A stretch of DNA of 64,000 nt from Mycocentrospora acerina (Eukaryota; Ascomycota; Dothideomycetes; Pleosporales): the NCBI GenBank assembly GCA_022701365.1, contig JAKUHH010000080.1, forward strand, positions 684,436-748,435. Reading direction: 5' to 3'. Positions within the stretch are counted from its first letter, which is position 1; each line of letters opens with the position of its first letter. Below, in pieces: positions 1 through 10,759 of the stretch. The position numbers were made by a program, and so were the translations under genes. A model generated the notes under the pieces. It saw only the letters and a list, made by a program, of their open reading frames with translations, was not told where the DNA came from and did no database searches.

Positions 1-424
1 GCAAAATACCCCAAAGGAGGCAGGACGGAACTCGACATAACCGCAAATTACAACACGCTACCCTTTGGACAAGACGACTGCATCGCGTGCCGTCGCGTCC
101 GCACATTGAGACGAAGAAGCGCATTCTCGCGCTTGTAGGGACGCTGTTTCGCGAACGCGCTGGGCGCATCGCATCCTCTTGCTGGGATTGTTCGCGCTGG
201 ACACGCGAGGTGTCTCGTACGGGAAGCGCCCTTTGTATACAGTTACAGCTACAGCTACAGCAAGCCACCCTTTGGATGGGTGAGCTCGACAAGAAATAGC
301 ATTCTTGCCCACTGCATCTTATAGACTGTCTCGTATTGAAACCCAGGGCGCGCGCGAAACTCTCCCTTCAGAACAAACACCCATGGCGTGCTGAGCACCG
401 GCTCACCGTCTCAAACTCCAAAGC
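1..424. other. intergenic, upstream of abp2
   Basis: No convincing gene is seen here. The stretch lies directly upstream of the abp2 start and presumably holds its promoter and 5' UTR. A short alternating track built on ACAGCT occurs near 240-260. The open frames on either strand have no recognisable motif. Confidence 0.5.
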
Positions 425-3405
425 ATGCAAGTCGACTACGGCGAAGGGCCTGACAGTGAGTACAGTCTGCATCTGACGGCCAACGGACACTTCGAACACG
501 CGGGGGCCAGCAACGCACCGGCGTACTCGCCCTTTCGGCACACGCGCGCTGGAGTACCAGCAATTGATCCAAGCCTTGACCAGAGCATAGGAGCGAGCCG
601 CAATGGACACGGAGCTGCCCCAAACCATCTGCTCCAGCCTGACAATGCCTCTCTGGGTGGCGCGCAACTCTCCCATGGCTTCTATGGCGACATGACGCGC
701 AGCTCGCCGACCCCTTCGAACCCATCGCCACGCTTCTCCGCCATATCGCCTGCCAGCCAGCCAAAGCAGCTCACAGCGAGTTTTGTCCCAGACGACCGCT
801 CCCCGCCGTCGCGCAATGTGTCTGACGAGACCATCGACGATGCCTACGCGAATTTCATCCTCTACTGCAACCCCAACTTCCCCGTGGGCATTGACACCGC
901 TGAGCTGGTGAAGCTGTTTCGGACGCCTCCCAAGAGTGATGGCAATGCGTTTAGCGTCTGGACACTGTTCGAGCTGATTCGCAAGTTCGACGCAAAGGAG
1001 ATTACGACATGGACAAAGCTGGCTCTGGACTTGGGTGTTGCGCCGCCAGACACTGAGAAGGGACAGAGCACGCAGAAAGTACAGCAGTACTCTGTGAGGT
1101 TGAAGGTAAGGAGTTTTTTCTTAGTCGTCAATGTGAATGTTTTGTTTCTTCAGAATTGCGGTTTTGTGGAAATGTTTCTTTGAGATGCTTTTATGTGGTG
1201 TGATACCTGTACCATGGTAATCCACTGCTGTAGGCCTTGGGTTGGACTCATCACTTTTCAATATGCCACTTGCTGCGCTGTGGATGGACATTTCTTCATG
1301 TCAATCCGTCTTGTTCGATTCAAGTTGTGTCTCTTTTTCTATTGTTTGCAGTGTTCTCATTCTCCGATCTCATTGTCTCATCTCTCTCCGTCCTTGGCTA
1401 CGTCATCTTCCTCACGTGCGATGCTGACGATGTTCAGCGATGGATGCGCGCCATGCACATTGACGCCTTCTTCGAGTACCTTCTTGGCAAGCAACATGCG
1501 TACTATCTGCAAATACCACCGCCACACAACCCGTTTCCAGATGGCGGGCGTGATGGTGTACCTCTAGAGGAGGATCTTGCAATACGGGCGCTTGACGCCA
1601 AGTTCAAGCCAAAGCGCGGGCGAAGAAAAGCAGATGACGGCGAGGAAGAGGGGGACATGGACGAAGGTACCCCAGCTCGCAAGCGGCCTCAATTGGATAC
1701 ATCGATCCCGTTTGGAAACGCGCTACAGCCTCAGTCGGCGTACCCTAACAGTGCTCATCCTGACAATATGGGAGGGTTCTTGACGTCTCACGATCCCTGG
1801 ACTGCAGCATCCTCTATTGCACCGTCATCTGTAATGACAGGGAATTCGGTAGCAGGTCGTATGGTTCAGAAGAATCTGACTCCGTACTCGGCCTCACCAA
1901 TGGGTGGACAGCAGATACGCTGGCGACTCAATTCACACGAAAATCCGACTACACCGCATCCATTGTCGGCTGTAACGCCCCATTCAGCGCACCCGTTCTT
2001 TGATGAGCCACAGTCGGCAATTACGCCGTCAAGTGCAAGGCCGCGTGCACGCCGTCGCCATGGCCCAGCAGTATCGTCTGCTTGGTCGAGCAACAACACT
2101 TCGTCGAATGGGAAGTTGAGGGGGCGACCACCAAGCAACCGGTCAGTCAGGGATGGGCCATTTGTCACGTTTCCTGCGAATCCAAAGACAAGAGAGGGGC
2201 CAACAATCGACATGCAGAGACACCATGGCAATCTGACGCCGATTATTGAACGTGCGCAGTCTGATCCACCGGGGAACGAGCAGACGTTTCGTTTTCCACC
2301 AACGCCTGCTTCTGCGGTGTCATTGCATGGGCAGGAAACTTTGCTGCACAGCGCAAGCCAGAGACGACACCGACTGAGTCTTCAAGTGCCGCAAAACCCT
2401 GGAAATCCCGTGCGGCTGGTGACGCCAACTGTGCTTGTCAACGGCGAGCAAAACAACAGCCCTGGCACGGATCTAGCCCCGTCGGCACTCAACCCCAGCC
2501 CGCCCACATCCATGTTCGACAACCACACTTACCATGGAACTCTTACGCCGGCAGAGACGCCCGCTCAGCCTCGCGCTCCTCTGCCTGCGCCGACAGCTCC
2601 GTCCCCACGTCCTCAGCAGCAGCAGCAGCAGCAGCAGCAGCAAACACAAACACAACCGTCCTCCCCATCCCTCCCACTCATCCCCCTCGAAACACTCAAC
2701 CGCGCCCTCGCCGCCGAACTCATCCGCGCCCCCCTCACAGGCCGACGCAAACGCCTCCGCGGCACCGAAGCCAAAAACCTCGCTGCCTCAATTTTGCAAC
2801 CCCTCTACACCACCACCACGACACACAACACGCACGTGCCATCCAACCCCGCCACACCGCCCATGAGCACCTCTTTGCTTAGCATCGCAATCAGCAGCTG
2901 CCTTGGACTCGGCAGCGCGGTCGGGCTCGGCAGCGGGGGTCCCACTGGCGGAGTCCGACGCGTAGAGTGCGTGCGCTTTCGTGTAGGAGGGGACGGGTAC
3001 GAAAGTCCTGTCGAGGAGGACGATGACGACGATGACATTAATAACAGCAATAGCCATAGTAATAATGATGGGGGAGACAAGGCGGCACAGCATGTAGGTC
3101 ACGTACGAGAGACGTTTGATGTTTTTTTCGCAGTGGCGTTTGGTGGGTTGGCGGGCGAGTGGGTGGTTAAAGGCGGGGTTGCTAGTGCTTCTCTTTCTTC
3201 GTCTTCTTTTTCTTCATCGGCTTCGACGGCTGGGGATGGGCATGGTGGTGGTGGGCATGGCGGTGGTGGAAGTGAAGGTGCGTTTGAAGAAGAGGCCGGG
3301 GGTGTGGTCTGGAGGAAGCGGTTTGTGGAGGCGCAGAAGAGGCTTTGGGAGAGTGAGGAGGAGGTGAGGAGGTTGAAGGATAGGGTTCTTGAGGCGGTGT
3401 TGTGA
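425..3405 (+). CDS. abp2: ARS-binding protein 2 (Abp2) family DNA-binding protein
   Basis: Two exons, 425-1105 and 1438-3405, joined in phase 0 give about 882 residues. The 332-nt intron starts GTAAGG and ends at the CAG before 1438. The join restores a continuous helical domain at about residues 138-250: it starts with YANFILYCNPNFPVG, crosses the junction at SVRLK/RWMRAMH and ends near LLGKQHAYY. This domain is typical of fungal Abp2 proteins; S. pombe Abp2 binds autonomously replicating sequences. The rest is Ser/Pro-rich and low complexity, with a basic RGRRK patch, a polyglutamine tract (2618-2641), an acidic Asp run near 3020-3050 and a C-terminal amphipathic helix likely to coil (FVEAQKRLWESEEEVRRLK). 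The family call is strong; a role in replication origin or chromatin binding is inferred from the yeast protein. Confidence 0.82.
2616..2645 (+). repeat. CAG trinucleotide run coding polyglutamine in abp2
   Basis: About nine to ten CAG codons in a row inside exon 2 of abp2 encode polyglutamine followed by a Thr-Gln alternation. Such runs are often length-polymorphic between strains. Confidence 0.85.
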
Positions 3406-3561
3406 GGGTGTGGAGGGGGGATGGGTCATGGGAAATGGAGTTCTTTTTTTTTGTGGGTGGGATTGATTTATGGGCGGTTGGTTTTGCTATATACCCCTTG
3501 TGATTTAGGTGGGAGGTGGGGATGGGCAGGTTACATGGGAAGCGTTTTTGCATGTTTGGTT

Positions 3562-3655
3562 TGTGAGTGAGTGAATGTGAGTGAGTGAATGTGAGTGAGT
3601 GTTGGTGAGTGAGTGTTTGTCAGCAAGTGCAAGTAAGTGAGTGAGTGAGTGAGTG
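3562..3655. repeat. GAGT tetranucleotide array, imperfect
   Basis: Repeated GTGAGTGA units with interruptions (GTGAATGTGAGTGA, TGTTGGTGAGTGA) span about 90 bp just past the 3' end of the KPWE gene. The motif is the reverse complement of the ACTC array at 5125-5203, so the two arrays form inverted copies 1.5 kb apart. Confidence 0.85.
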
Positions 3656-3686
3656 CATTTGTCCATCAGTCACATGGGTATCGTAT

Positions 3687-4456
3687 CTACGTCGCCGCAG
3701 CTGGAACTGCCTCTTCCATCTCCTCCGCCACTGCCTTGTCAACCAACTCAGCCACTTGTGTCTTTTCAGCCACTGCAACCCCCTCTACTTTATCAGCCAC
3801 TACACCCCCCTCATCCCCATTTGGCTTGTCAACTACATCCACCTTGTCAGCCACTACAACCGCCTCGTCCTTTTCCCACGGCTTCCTCCTCCTGCTCTTC
3901 TCAGGCTGGGTGCCCTGCCCCTCAAGGACCGTGTTGGGAATCTCCTTGATGCCAGGGATGGGCTTCCCACTCGTGATGAGGTCGACAATATGGGCAAAAG
4001 ATGTGGGGTAGGGCGCAGGGGGCTCGTCTATGCTGGCAGGCGCAGGGAGGATGCCACCGCCTGCAGACTCAATGGGCTCTGGTATGGCGTCGGCTGCGGG
4101 TGCAGGCGTGACGTTCACTGCGGGGGGTGGGCGTCCACGTGCATTGCGGTAGGCCTTGTATGCGTCGAAGTCGATGGTGGTGTTGTATTTTCTGTAGACA
4201 TTTAGTAGGGTATGTCAGGGTGTTGCGGTGTGCAGCGTGCAGCGTGCAGTGTGCAGTGTGTGGTGCATCAGGGTGGCTACCTCGCATAGTAGAAGCAGCG
4301 GGCGCGCAGGGCGAGCTCGGCAGCTTGCTCAGGCGGCGTGTTTGTGCCTAGGATGGCGCCAAGGCCGGACTGGAACTCGACGTCGTCATGCCAGGCGTAG
4401 CGCTCGAGGGCCTCGTAGACGTCGTCCAGGCCATCCGAGGCGGCGGCGACGCTCAT
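3687..4456 (-). CDS. KPWE-motif peroxisomal protein, Pex39-like (PTS2 import factor candidate)
   Basis: Two exons, 4456-4281 and 4191-3687, around an 89-nt intron whose junction splits an Arg codon, give 226 residues. Residues about 9-75 form a small helical domain (begins DDVYEALERYAWHDDVEFQ, ends near YNTTIDFDAYKAY). This is followed by SFAHIVDLITSGKPIPGIKE (about 123-142) and an RRRKPWEK motif at about 159-166. The order helical domain, IPGI segment, KPWE occurs in fungal proteins annotated as Pex14-like/KPWE-domain. The [R/K]PWE signature is that of Pex39, a factor linked to Pex7 and PTS2 cargo import. The tail is a low-complexity Val/Ala/Asp/Lys run. The start at 4456 is chosen because the helical domain follows it at once; an upstream exon cannot be excluded. 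It is divergent to SCD6. The name is from family knowledge; the function is inferred. Confidence 0.7.
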
Positions 4457-4808
4457 GGCGGGGGAGGCAGCGGGGAGTGCAGGCGCAGGTGCTGGTGCGG
4501 CGGGTGCGGGTGCAGGCGCGTCGAGGGCATGGGCGGCGAAGATGTGGGGTAAACAACACGAACACACAGGAACACGGACACGGACATGGATGGACCTGGA
4601 CATGGGCAGGCCATGGGCCGAGGGGCTCGCTAAGGCGCCATGCCAAGTCTCCCACGCCCATACGTCGGCCGTGTCTGCCCTGGCCAGGACTCCTCCTCCG
4701 CCCTCTCGCCCCCCATTGTTCGCCTTGCCTACGCCCGTCTCCCCCCGCCGCCCACTGCCAACGCCCGCCCGCCCGCCTGCGCCTGTTGCACCCCCGCAAC
4801 GCGCAGCC
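4457..4808. promoter_or_regulatory. bidirectional promoter region, KPWE gene / SCD6
   Basis: These 352 bp separate the proposed start codons of two divergent genes. The SCD6 side is strongly pyrimidine-rich (CTCC and CCCGCC runs around 4690-4780), as in many fungal housekeeping promoters. I see no clear TATA box. Confidence 0.5.
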
Positions 4809-7021
4809 ATGTCCGAGTTTATAGGGTCAGTCCTGACAACCCTCGAGGCCCCCATACAAACACCACAACACACGACACCACCACCACCACTGCCACCACA
4901 ACAACAACAATACGCCCGAGCTCCTGCTGACCACACACGCGTAGATCTCGCATCTCCCTCATCTCCAAGAGCGACATTCGGTCAGTAGTCCCTGCTTCAC
5001 GTGCCATTGGGGCCTGCCACTGCCTACTATCACCTACCATTGCCTACACTACCTACCACCACCTTTCACTGCCTACCACTACCTTCCACTACCTACCACC
5101 ACTACTACTACCACCATTTACCTTCACTCACTCACTCACTCACTCACTCACTCACTCACTCACTCACTCACTCACTCACTCACTCACTCACTCACTCACT
5201 CACCACCACTAACCCCCCGCAGCTATGTCGGCACCCTCGTCGAGATCAACTCGGAACAGTCGACCGTCTCGCTCGACAATGTGCGCTCCTACGGCACAGA
5301 GGGCCGCAAGGGCGGCAATGACGAGTACCCACCTTCCGACGTCAACTACGAGCAGATTGTCTTCCGCGGCAGCGATGTAAAGGACCTCCGCATCGAGGAG
5401 CCCGCCAAGGAAAAGGCCCCGCCGCCTGCCATGCCCCAAGACCCAGCCATTATCGGAGTGAGTCCTCTCTTCGCCTTGAATCCTTGTCGCGTCGCTCCTC
5501 TCAAGCGCTGTTGCTAATGCTCAAGGGATGCCACAGGTCCAGCAGTCTCAGCCCCGGCAAGACGCTGCCCCGCAACAACAGCCCCCTCCCAACTTCCCCC
5601 CGCAGCACGGCCAGTTCCCACCTGGCGGCTACCCTCCATTTGGCGGCCCTGGCGGCCCCGGTGGCCCATACCAGAACCGATTTGGTCCTCAGGGTGGCTT
5701 CCCTGGTGGTCCTCCTGGTCCTTTCCCACCAGGGCCGCCTGGTGCGTTTGGCATGCCTCCGTACGGACCGCCTCCTCCCGGCTGGTTCCCACCAGGTCAG
5801 GGTTTCAATGGTCCTCCCGGTCCTTTCCCGCCCCATATGGCCGGCGGTCCCCCTGGACTGCAGAACCAGAACCAGAACCAGAATCAGAATCAGAATCAGA
5901 ATCAGCCTCCCACAGGCCCGCGAGGCGCTGCTCCTCCGACTGGACCTCAAGTTGCCAAGAACGAAAAGCCCGCTGCTCAGCCCAAGCCCGCCGAAGCAGA
6001 CGGCGCCACCAAGCCTCCGCAGCCAAAGACGGCCACCAAGCCAGCAGGAAAAGCGCCCACGCCAGCTGCTGCCGCTAAGCAACCACCACCCCCACCCGTC
6101 GATTCAAAGCCCGATGTCGCGGCTGCGCTTGCGCCTCCCCAGCCTATACCAGCACAGCAGCCCAGGGGTGCACCGAAAACCGCTCCCACAGGACCAAAGG
6201 GTGGCCGCATCATCCCCGCTGTCCCAATCCCCAGCCCGAATGTATCCAAGAGCACACCGCGTGCGCAACAATCAGCTGCAGCCCCTGTAGCCCTTCCCCA
6301 GCAATCCGCAGCTACTGCCGCTCAGCAACAAAACGCGACTCAGCTGGCGACTGCTGCCGTTGCCGAGGCCATGGCCAAACTCAACCTCCAGAACAGGGGA
6401 CAGGCGCCTGCACCAGTCTCCGACCCTTTGAACAATCTAGCGCAAAAGGTCGAGGGAATGAGGGAGCGAGAGAACCGCCAGAACCGTCAGCCAGCTCCTG
6501 GTGGATTCCGTGGAGGCCGCGGCGGAAGGGGTGGCAGGGGAGGTCACCAGCACCCCAAGATGGAGGTCCCAACCACCGACTACGATTTCGATGCCGCAAA
6601 CGCAAAGTTCAACAAGCAGGACATGGTCAAGGAGGTCATTGCTACAGGATCGCCCCTTGGTGACACTGCCACTGTCGCGCCAACTGTCGAGACGGTATCA
6701 AACGGTCAGGCAAATGGCGCGTCTGACAACAAAGAGGACGTAGTCATTCCCTCGGCCATGTACAACAAGAGCTCCAGCTTCTTCGATAACATCTCGAGTG
6801 AGCTCAAGGACAGGGAGGAGGCTGCTAGCCGCCGCGGTCAGGAGTTCCGCACTGAAGAGCGCAAGAAGAACATGGAGACGTTTGGCCAAGGCAGTATTGA
6901 CGGTTACCGCGGTGGATACCGAGGACGTGGCCGCGGTCGGGGACGCGGTCGTGGCTTTGCTGGCTACAGGGGTCGCGGCGGGCCCGGCGGTGCACCGTTT
7001 GGAGAGCAGCCGGCAGCTTAG
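4809..7021 (+). CDS. SCD6: Scd6/LSM14 family RNA-binding translation repressor
   Basis: Four exons, 4809-4825, 4945-4980, 5223-5457 and 5537-7021, give 590 residues. The first two exons are only 17 and 36 nt, but splicing them restores the canonical LSm start MSEFIGSRISLISKSDIR followed by YVGTLVEINSEQSTVSL and FRGSDVKDL (residues 1-85). Further on are an Asn-Gln hexanucleotide-coded repeat (about 205-220), an internal RGG patch (about 418-432), an FDF motif (DYDFDAANAKFN, about 444), an FFD box (YNKSSSFFDNISSE, about 504), a TFG box (RKKNMETFGQGS, about 538) and a C-terminal RGG-rich tail. This is the full Scd6/Sum2/LSM14/Trailer-hitch architecture: P-body proteins that bind eIF4G and the decapping machinery. 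Intron 2 (4981-5222) carries a long ACTC microsatellite. Confidence 0.93.
5125..5203. repeat. ACTC tetranucleotide microsatellite inside SCD6 intron 2
   Basis: About 20 nearly perfect ACTC units lie within the 242-nt intron of SCD6, preceded by an imperfect CTACC/ACTACC-rich tract (5010-5115). The array sits 20 nt upstream of the splice acceptor, where it may serve as a long pyrimidine-containing tract. Confidence 0.93.
5866..5907 (+). repeat. hexanucleotide repeat coding (Gln-Asn)n in SCD6
   Basis: Seven or so CAGAAC/CAGAAT units encode an alternating Gln-Asn run between the Pro/Gly-rich region and the rest of SCD6. Q/N-rich tracts are common in proteins that condense into P-bodies. Confidence 0.85.
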
Positions 7022-7686
7022 GGTCATGAATAAGGTCTTCCCAGTCTAGGACAAGAACAGTCTGGACGGATGAAGCGTGGGCCTGAATTTTTTTCCAAGT
7101 CGAGCATCACGTCTTTTGCTTTGGAGTAGTCTTTGTTTACCAAAAAGTCGTCATCTTTTGAACACTTGTGTACGGATGGACGGGTGGATGGATGAATGGA
7201 TGGGCGGCGTGCTGATTTTCTTTTACATGTTTCGGATCATTCTGATCTGATTCTAGTAGTCTTGGAGTTTTTTCTTTGGTGAGATTCCAGGGTCGCTTCA
7301 AGCGGCGTGGATGACGGCACTCCTGTACTTGTAGGAATCAAGAATCAGGGATCAAGGGTCAAGGGATGTATGGGATGTATGGAATGGGAGGGGGGAGTGT
7401 TTATTAAACCATGAGGTGACGACTTGGTTTGGATTGGACTGGATTCGAGGGGATTACACATTGGGGGGGAATGGGAAGGGCTCATGATATCAAACGAAAT
7501 GAAGAAAAATGAATGCGTGTGGAAATGGATGAATGTTTATTTCCATTCCAACCTGATCTTTGATGTTTGGAGAGGAAAAGAAAAATAAGTCAAAGACGCC
7601 AGTTCCCCCCTTCTCTTTCCCTTCTCTTCTCTTCCCTTCCCTCTCCCTTGTCAAATCACCTCATCTCATTACACAAGTCCCCCTCT
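7022..7686. other. intergenic, convergent 3' flanks
   Basis: This lies between the 3' ends of SCD6 (+) and the small membrane protein (-). It contains a GGATGGATGAATGGATGG-like run (7166-7205), a GGATCAAGGGTCAAGGGATG-like run near 7350, and pyrimidine-rich sequence from 7600. No gene is seen. Confidence 0.5.
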
Positions 7687-8570
7687 TCAATTACGTCTCT
7701 CCTCGCCACTCTCCTCCCCATCTTCACTCCCCTCCTCACTCTCACTCTCACTCTCATCCCTAAACACACTCTCCAACTCCCTCCCCACCCTCCTCTCCTC
7801 CCTCCCCATCCCCCTCCCCAACCCCCTCCCTCTCTCCCCAACACTCACACCCTCAAACCCCACCATCCCCTCCCCCTCCTCCTCATCAAACACATCATCC
7901 CCCTGAAACATGCCCCCATCCCTCTCCCTCTCCCGCCTCTCCCTGCCCGCGCGCCACCTCCCCGGCACAAAAAGCATATACACCGCGTCCGAGACGTGCG
8001 TGCGCCACCCCTGTATCGATTCCGTCGTTGTCGACGCCGTGGAAGGCAAGGGCAGGTAGTGCGAGTACCGCGTGCGGTGGCGGCGGATAAACGGCAGGAC
8101 GAGCAGCGTGAGCAGCGTGTAGAGGGTTAGCGCGAGGGTGAGGGGGATGAATAGTGACTGTTGGTTATTTTTTTTTGTTATTAAATATTTTAAAAAAAAA
8201 TGTAAACAATTTTTCATTTCGTTTGTTATTATAATTAGTTGAATTGGGTGCGTGGGTGTGTTAAATGGGGGGTTTTTTTTTCCAAGTTTGTAATCTTCAT
8301 GATTGTTATTTTGTTTTTGGAGGAAGGGATGGGATGGGAGGGGAGGGGAGGGGTAGGAGATTGATTGGGGGGAGGATTTTTATTATTTTTAAATATGTAG
8401 GTAGGGTTGGGGAGTGTGTAGGGATTGGACGGAGGGAGGAAGGAAGGCGGATAGATGGGGTGGGAGGTGTGGAGGTAGCAAGGGAGAGACAGACAGAGAG
8501 AGAGAGAGAGGCTGCAAGGGGAACCAGGAAAGTGCATACATACCTTGAGGATGTGGATAAAGCCCGCCAT
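7687..8570 (-). CDS. small single-span membrane protein, uncharacterised
   Basis: Exon 1 (8570-8544) encodes only MAGFIHILK. A 386-nt intron (8543-8158, GTATGT...CAACAG) leads to exon 2 (8157-7687), for 165 residues in total. The join creates one hydrophobic N-terminal segment (FIHILKSLFIPLTLALTLYT and on to LLVLPFI, about residues 4-33). It is followed by a basic stretch (RRHRTRYSHYLPLP), a middle part with WRTHVSDAVYMLFVPGRW, and an acidic, Arg/Glu/Ser-rich disordered C-terminus. The topology fits a signal-anchored membrane protein with a cytosolic tail. I do not recognise the family. The long purine-rich intron contains AG/GACA microsatellite sequence. The short first exon is inferred from in-frame splice sites and hydrophobic continuity. 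Confidence 0.6.
8488..8511. repeat. GACA/GA microsatellite in intron
   Basis: A short purine run of GACA followed by GA dinucleotides lies inside the long intron of the small membrane protein gene. Confidence 0.7.
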
Positions 8571-9191
8571 GCTGGTAGTACCGATGGAGGCGAGATGTAA
8601 ATCTCCCGCGACGACGACGACGACAGCGGCGGCGGTGGGTGTGGCGTAGGGAAGGAGAGATATGTATGTCGTCGTGCTGCTGCTGCTGCGGCGGAAGACG
8701 CGTCGTGTGACGGAATGCGGACGGATGCGATGCGCCGAACGGGCCTGGGCAGGGTTCAGGGTTCAGTGAGGCGGAGATGACGGATAGCCCTGCTGATGGC
8801 TGATGACTGATGATGATGATGATGCACAGGGCATCTTTCCATTCATTTTATTACCATCGTCGGCAGACTTCAGCCGCATCTTTGAAAAGGGAAGTAACTT
8901 TATTGCTTTCATTTGGCTTGATTGGGGCGTCTTTTTTTTTCTCTCAAACTATCCATGGTAAATGTTGATCTTCACTACTTTTGCACTGCACTGCTCTGCA
9001 CTCTATAATGCCTGCTCTTCAACACATCATTCACAACAACATCACGACGGCGGCACATTGGAAACAGCGTAATGATTTCAAGAATTGATTGTGTATTCAT
9101 CGTGCATCATACACGGCCCAGGAGCAACCATGCGACTCCATAGTACCGGAAACGGAAACGGAAAATAAAAAGAGAAGTCGTCTTTACACAT
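8571..9191. other. intergenic, 5' flank of membrane protein and 3' flank of FDH
   Basis: No gene is seen. It holds a CGA/CGG trinucleotide run (about 8605-8635), a CTG run near 8680, and a GATGAT run at 8808-8825. The part next to 8571 should be the promoter of the minus-strand membrane protein. Confidence 0.5.
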
Positions 9192-10759
9192 CTACAACCC
9201 AACCTTCTCCTTGGTGGGTGCACGCAGACCGTACGCCTTGGTCGCGTAGTCGCCCTTGTGCACAATCAAATCCTCGGGCCTGTAGTCTTCGCGGCCCGAA
9301 AAGTATGAGTCGAGAATTGCCTTTGTGCCGGCGGCGTAGCGCTGCGAGATGTTAGTATGCGCAATCTTAATTTAGAAGGATATATCAATATCAGGACAAG
9401 ACATACCTTTTGTGCGTCGATCGAGGTACCGGACATGTGGGGAACCATGGCGTTGCCTCCGCCCCAGGGGTTGGTGGCGTAGCGGAGCGGGTGGTCCTTG
9501 GGTGCGGGCTGGGGGAACCAAACGTCACCGCCGTAGCCACGGAGGTGACCCGACTTGAGTGCATCAGCAACATCCTCCTTGACGACAATGGCGCCACGGG
9601 CTGTGTTGATGAGCCAGGAGCCTAGAATTATTAGTCACGTGTCATTTTTCTCGAGTATTTTTTTAAAAAGACTCACCCTTCTTCATCTTGGAGATCAACT
9701 CCTTGTTGAACAGACCCCGTGTCTTCTCGTGCAGCGGGCAGTTGATTGTGACAACATCACACTGTGCAAGCATCTCCTCGAGGTTCTCGACGCGACGGCA
9801 GCCAATCTCCTTCTCAACCTCGGCCGACAGCGGCTGGTAGTCAAAGTACAGTAGCTCCTTGCAGTCAAAGGGCTTGAGGCGGCGGAGCACACGCTCGCCG
9901 ATACGCCCAACAGCGACAGTACCAACGACCTTGTTCTCGAGGTCGTACTCGTTCTTGGCCACCTCGGCGACGTTCCAGTCTCCGCGGACAATCTGCTCGT
10001 GGGCGGGGACAAAGTTGCGGACGAGGGTGAGGATGGTCATGACGACGTGCTCGGCGACGGACACGACGTTGGAGCCAGTGACCTCGGCAACGGTGATACC
10101 GCCGTTGGTCTTGTTTGCAGCATCGAGATCGACGTGGTCAGAGCCAATACCAGCAGTCACGGCAATCTTGAGGTTCTTCGCCTTGGCGAGACGCTCTGCT
10201 GTGAGGTAACCGGGGTGGAATCTGTACCATGACTGATTAGCACTGCAGACTCAAGTAAAGTATGGTTGCGGGGTAGCTAAGGTCTATGCATGTATATATA
10301 TACATGTACATATACATCTGTAAAAATGTATGGAGTATGGGGCTTGACGTACGGTGTGGTGATGATGACCTCTGCGTCAACAAGATGCTGGTCAAAGACC
10401 GAGTTCTCACCCTCCTTGTCGGATGTGGTGACTAGCTCGTGGCCTTGCTCCTCGAGCCACTTCCTGATGCCGAGCTCGTTTTCTGTGGTTCCGAGAAGGT
10501 TTGGCTCCTGCTCAGCGTGGACACCGCCCTGTGGTGTTGTCAGTCATGTTCTCGTGACCAAGTAACGAAGCAAGGAAGGAGGTAAACTTACATCGTAGAG
10601 AACGAGAAGAACTTTGCCCTGTTGTGTAGCAGTCGCGGTTAGCGTTCTGATTCCTTTTGGCTGTCGCAAGAACGAAGTCCCGAGTCGGGGGGCAGCGCGG
10701 GCGCTGAAGAGGGACGAGGCAGGGCGTGCAAGACGGGAAGCAGGGCGGAGGAATACCAT
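9192..10759 (-). CDS. FDH1: NAD-dependent formate dehydrogenase
   Basis: Five exons, 10759-10592, 10528-10353, 10221-9677, 9621-9407 and 9341-9192, give 417 residues; the introns are 63, 131, 55 and 65 nt. The enzyme oxidises formate to CO2 with NAD+. It has the D-2-hydroxyacid dehydrogenase fold: GTVAVGRIGERVL with a following acidic FDYQ for NAD specificity, the catalytic Arg in NTARGAIV, the PQPAP glutamine, and the catalytic His in MVPHMSGTS. ELGIRKWLEEQGH and AVTAGIGSDHVDLDAANKTN are signature FDH segments. The first 45 or so residues are Arg/Ser/Ala-rich without acids, resembling a mitochondrial presequence, although many fungal FDHs are cytosolic. All key residues are present and every splice site is canonical. 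Confidence 0.96.

Noticed and set aside
4228..4824. Arg-rich plus-strand frame over the KPWE gene and promoter
   Set aside because: Antisense shadow of GC-rich sequence; the minus-strand gene has real domains.
5501..6082. Minus-strand frame with repeated Leu-Val-Ile dipeptides
   Set aside because: Antisense of the Gln-Asn and Pro-Gly repeats of SCD6.
5484..6290. Long plus-strand open frame overlapping SCD6 exon 4
   Set aside because: Ser/Arg/Leu-rich shadow of the low-complexity SCD6 coding sequence; no motif.
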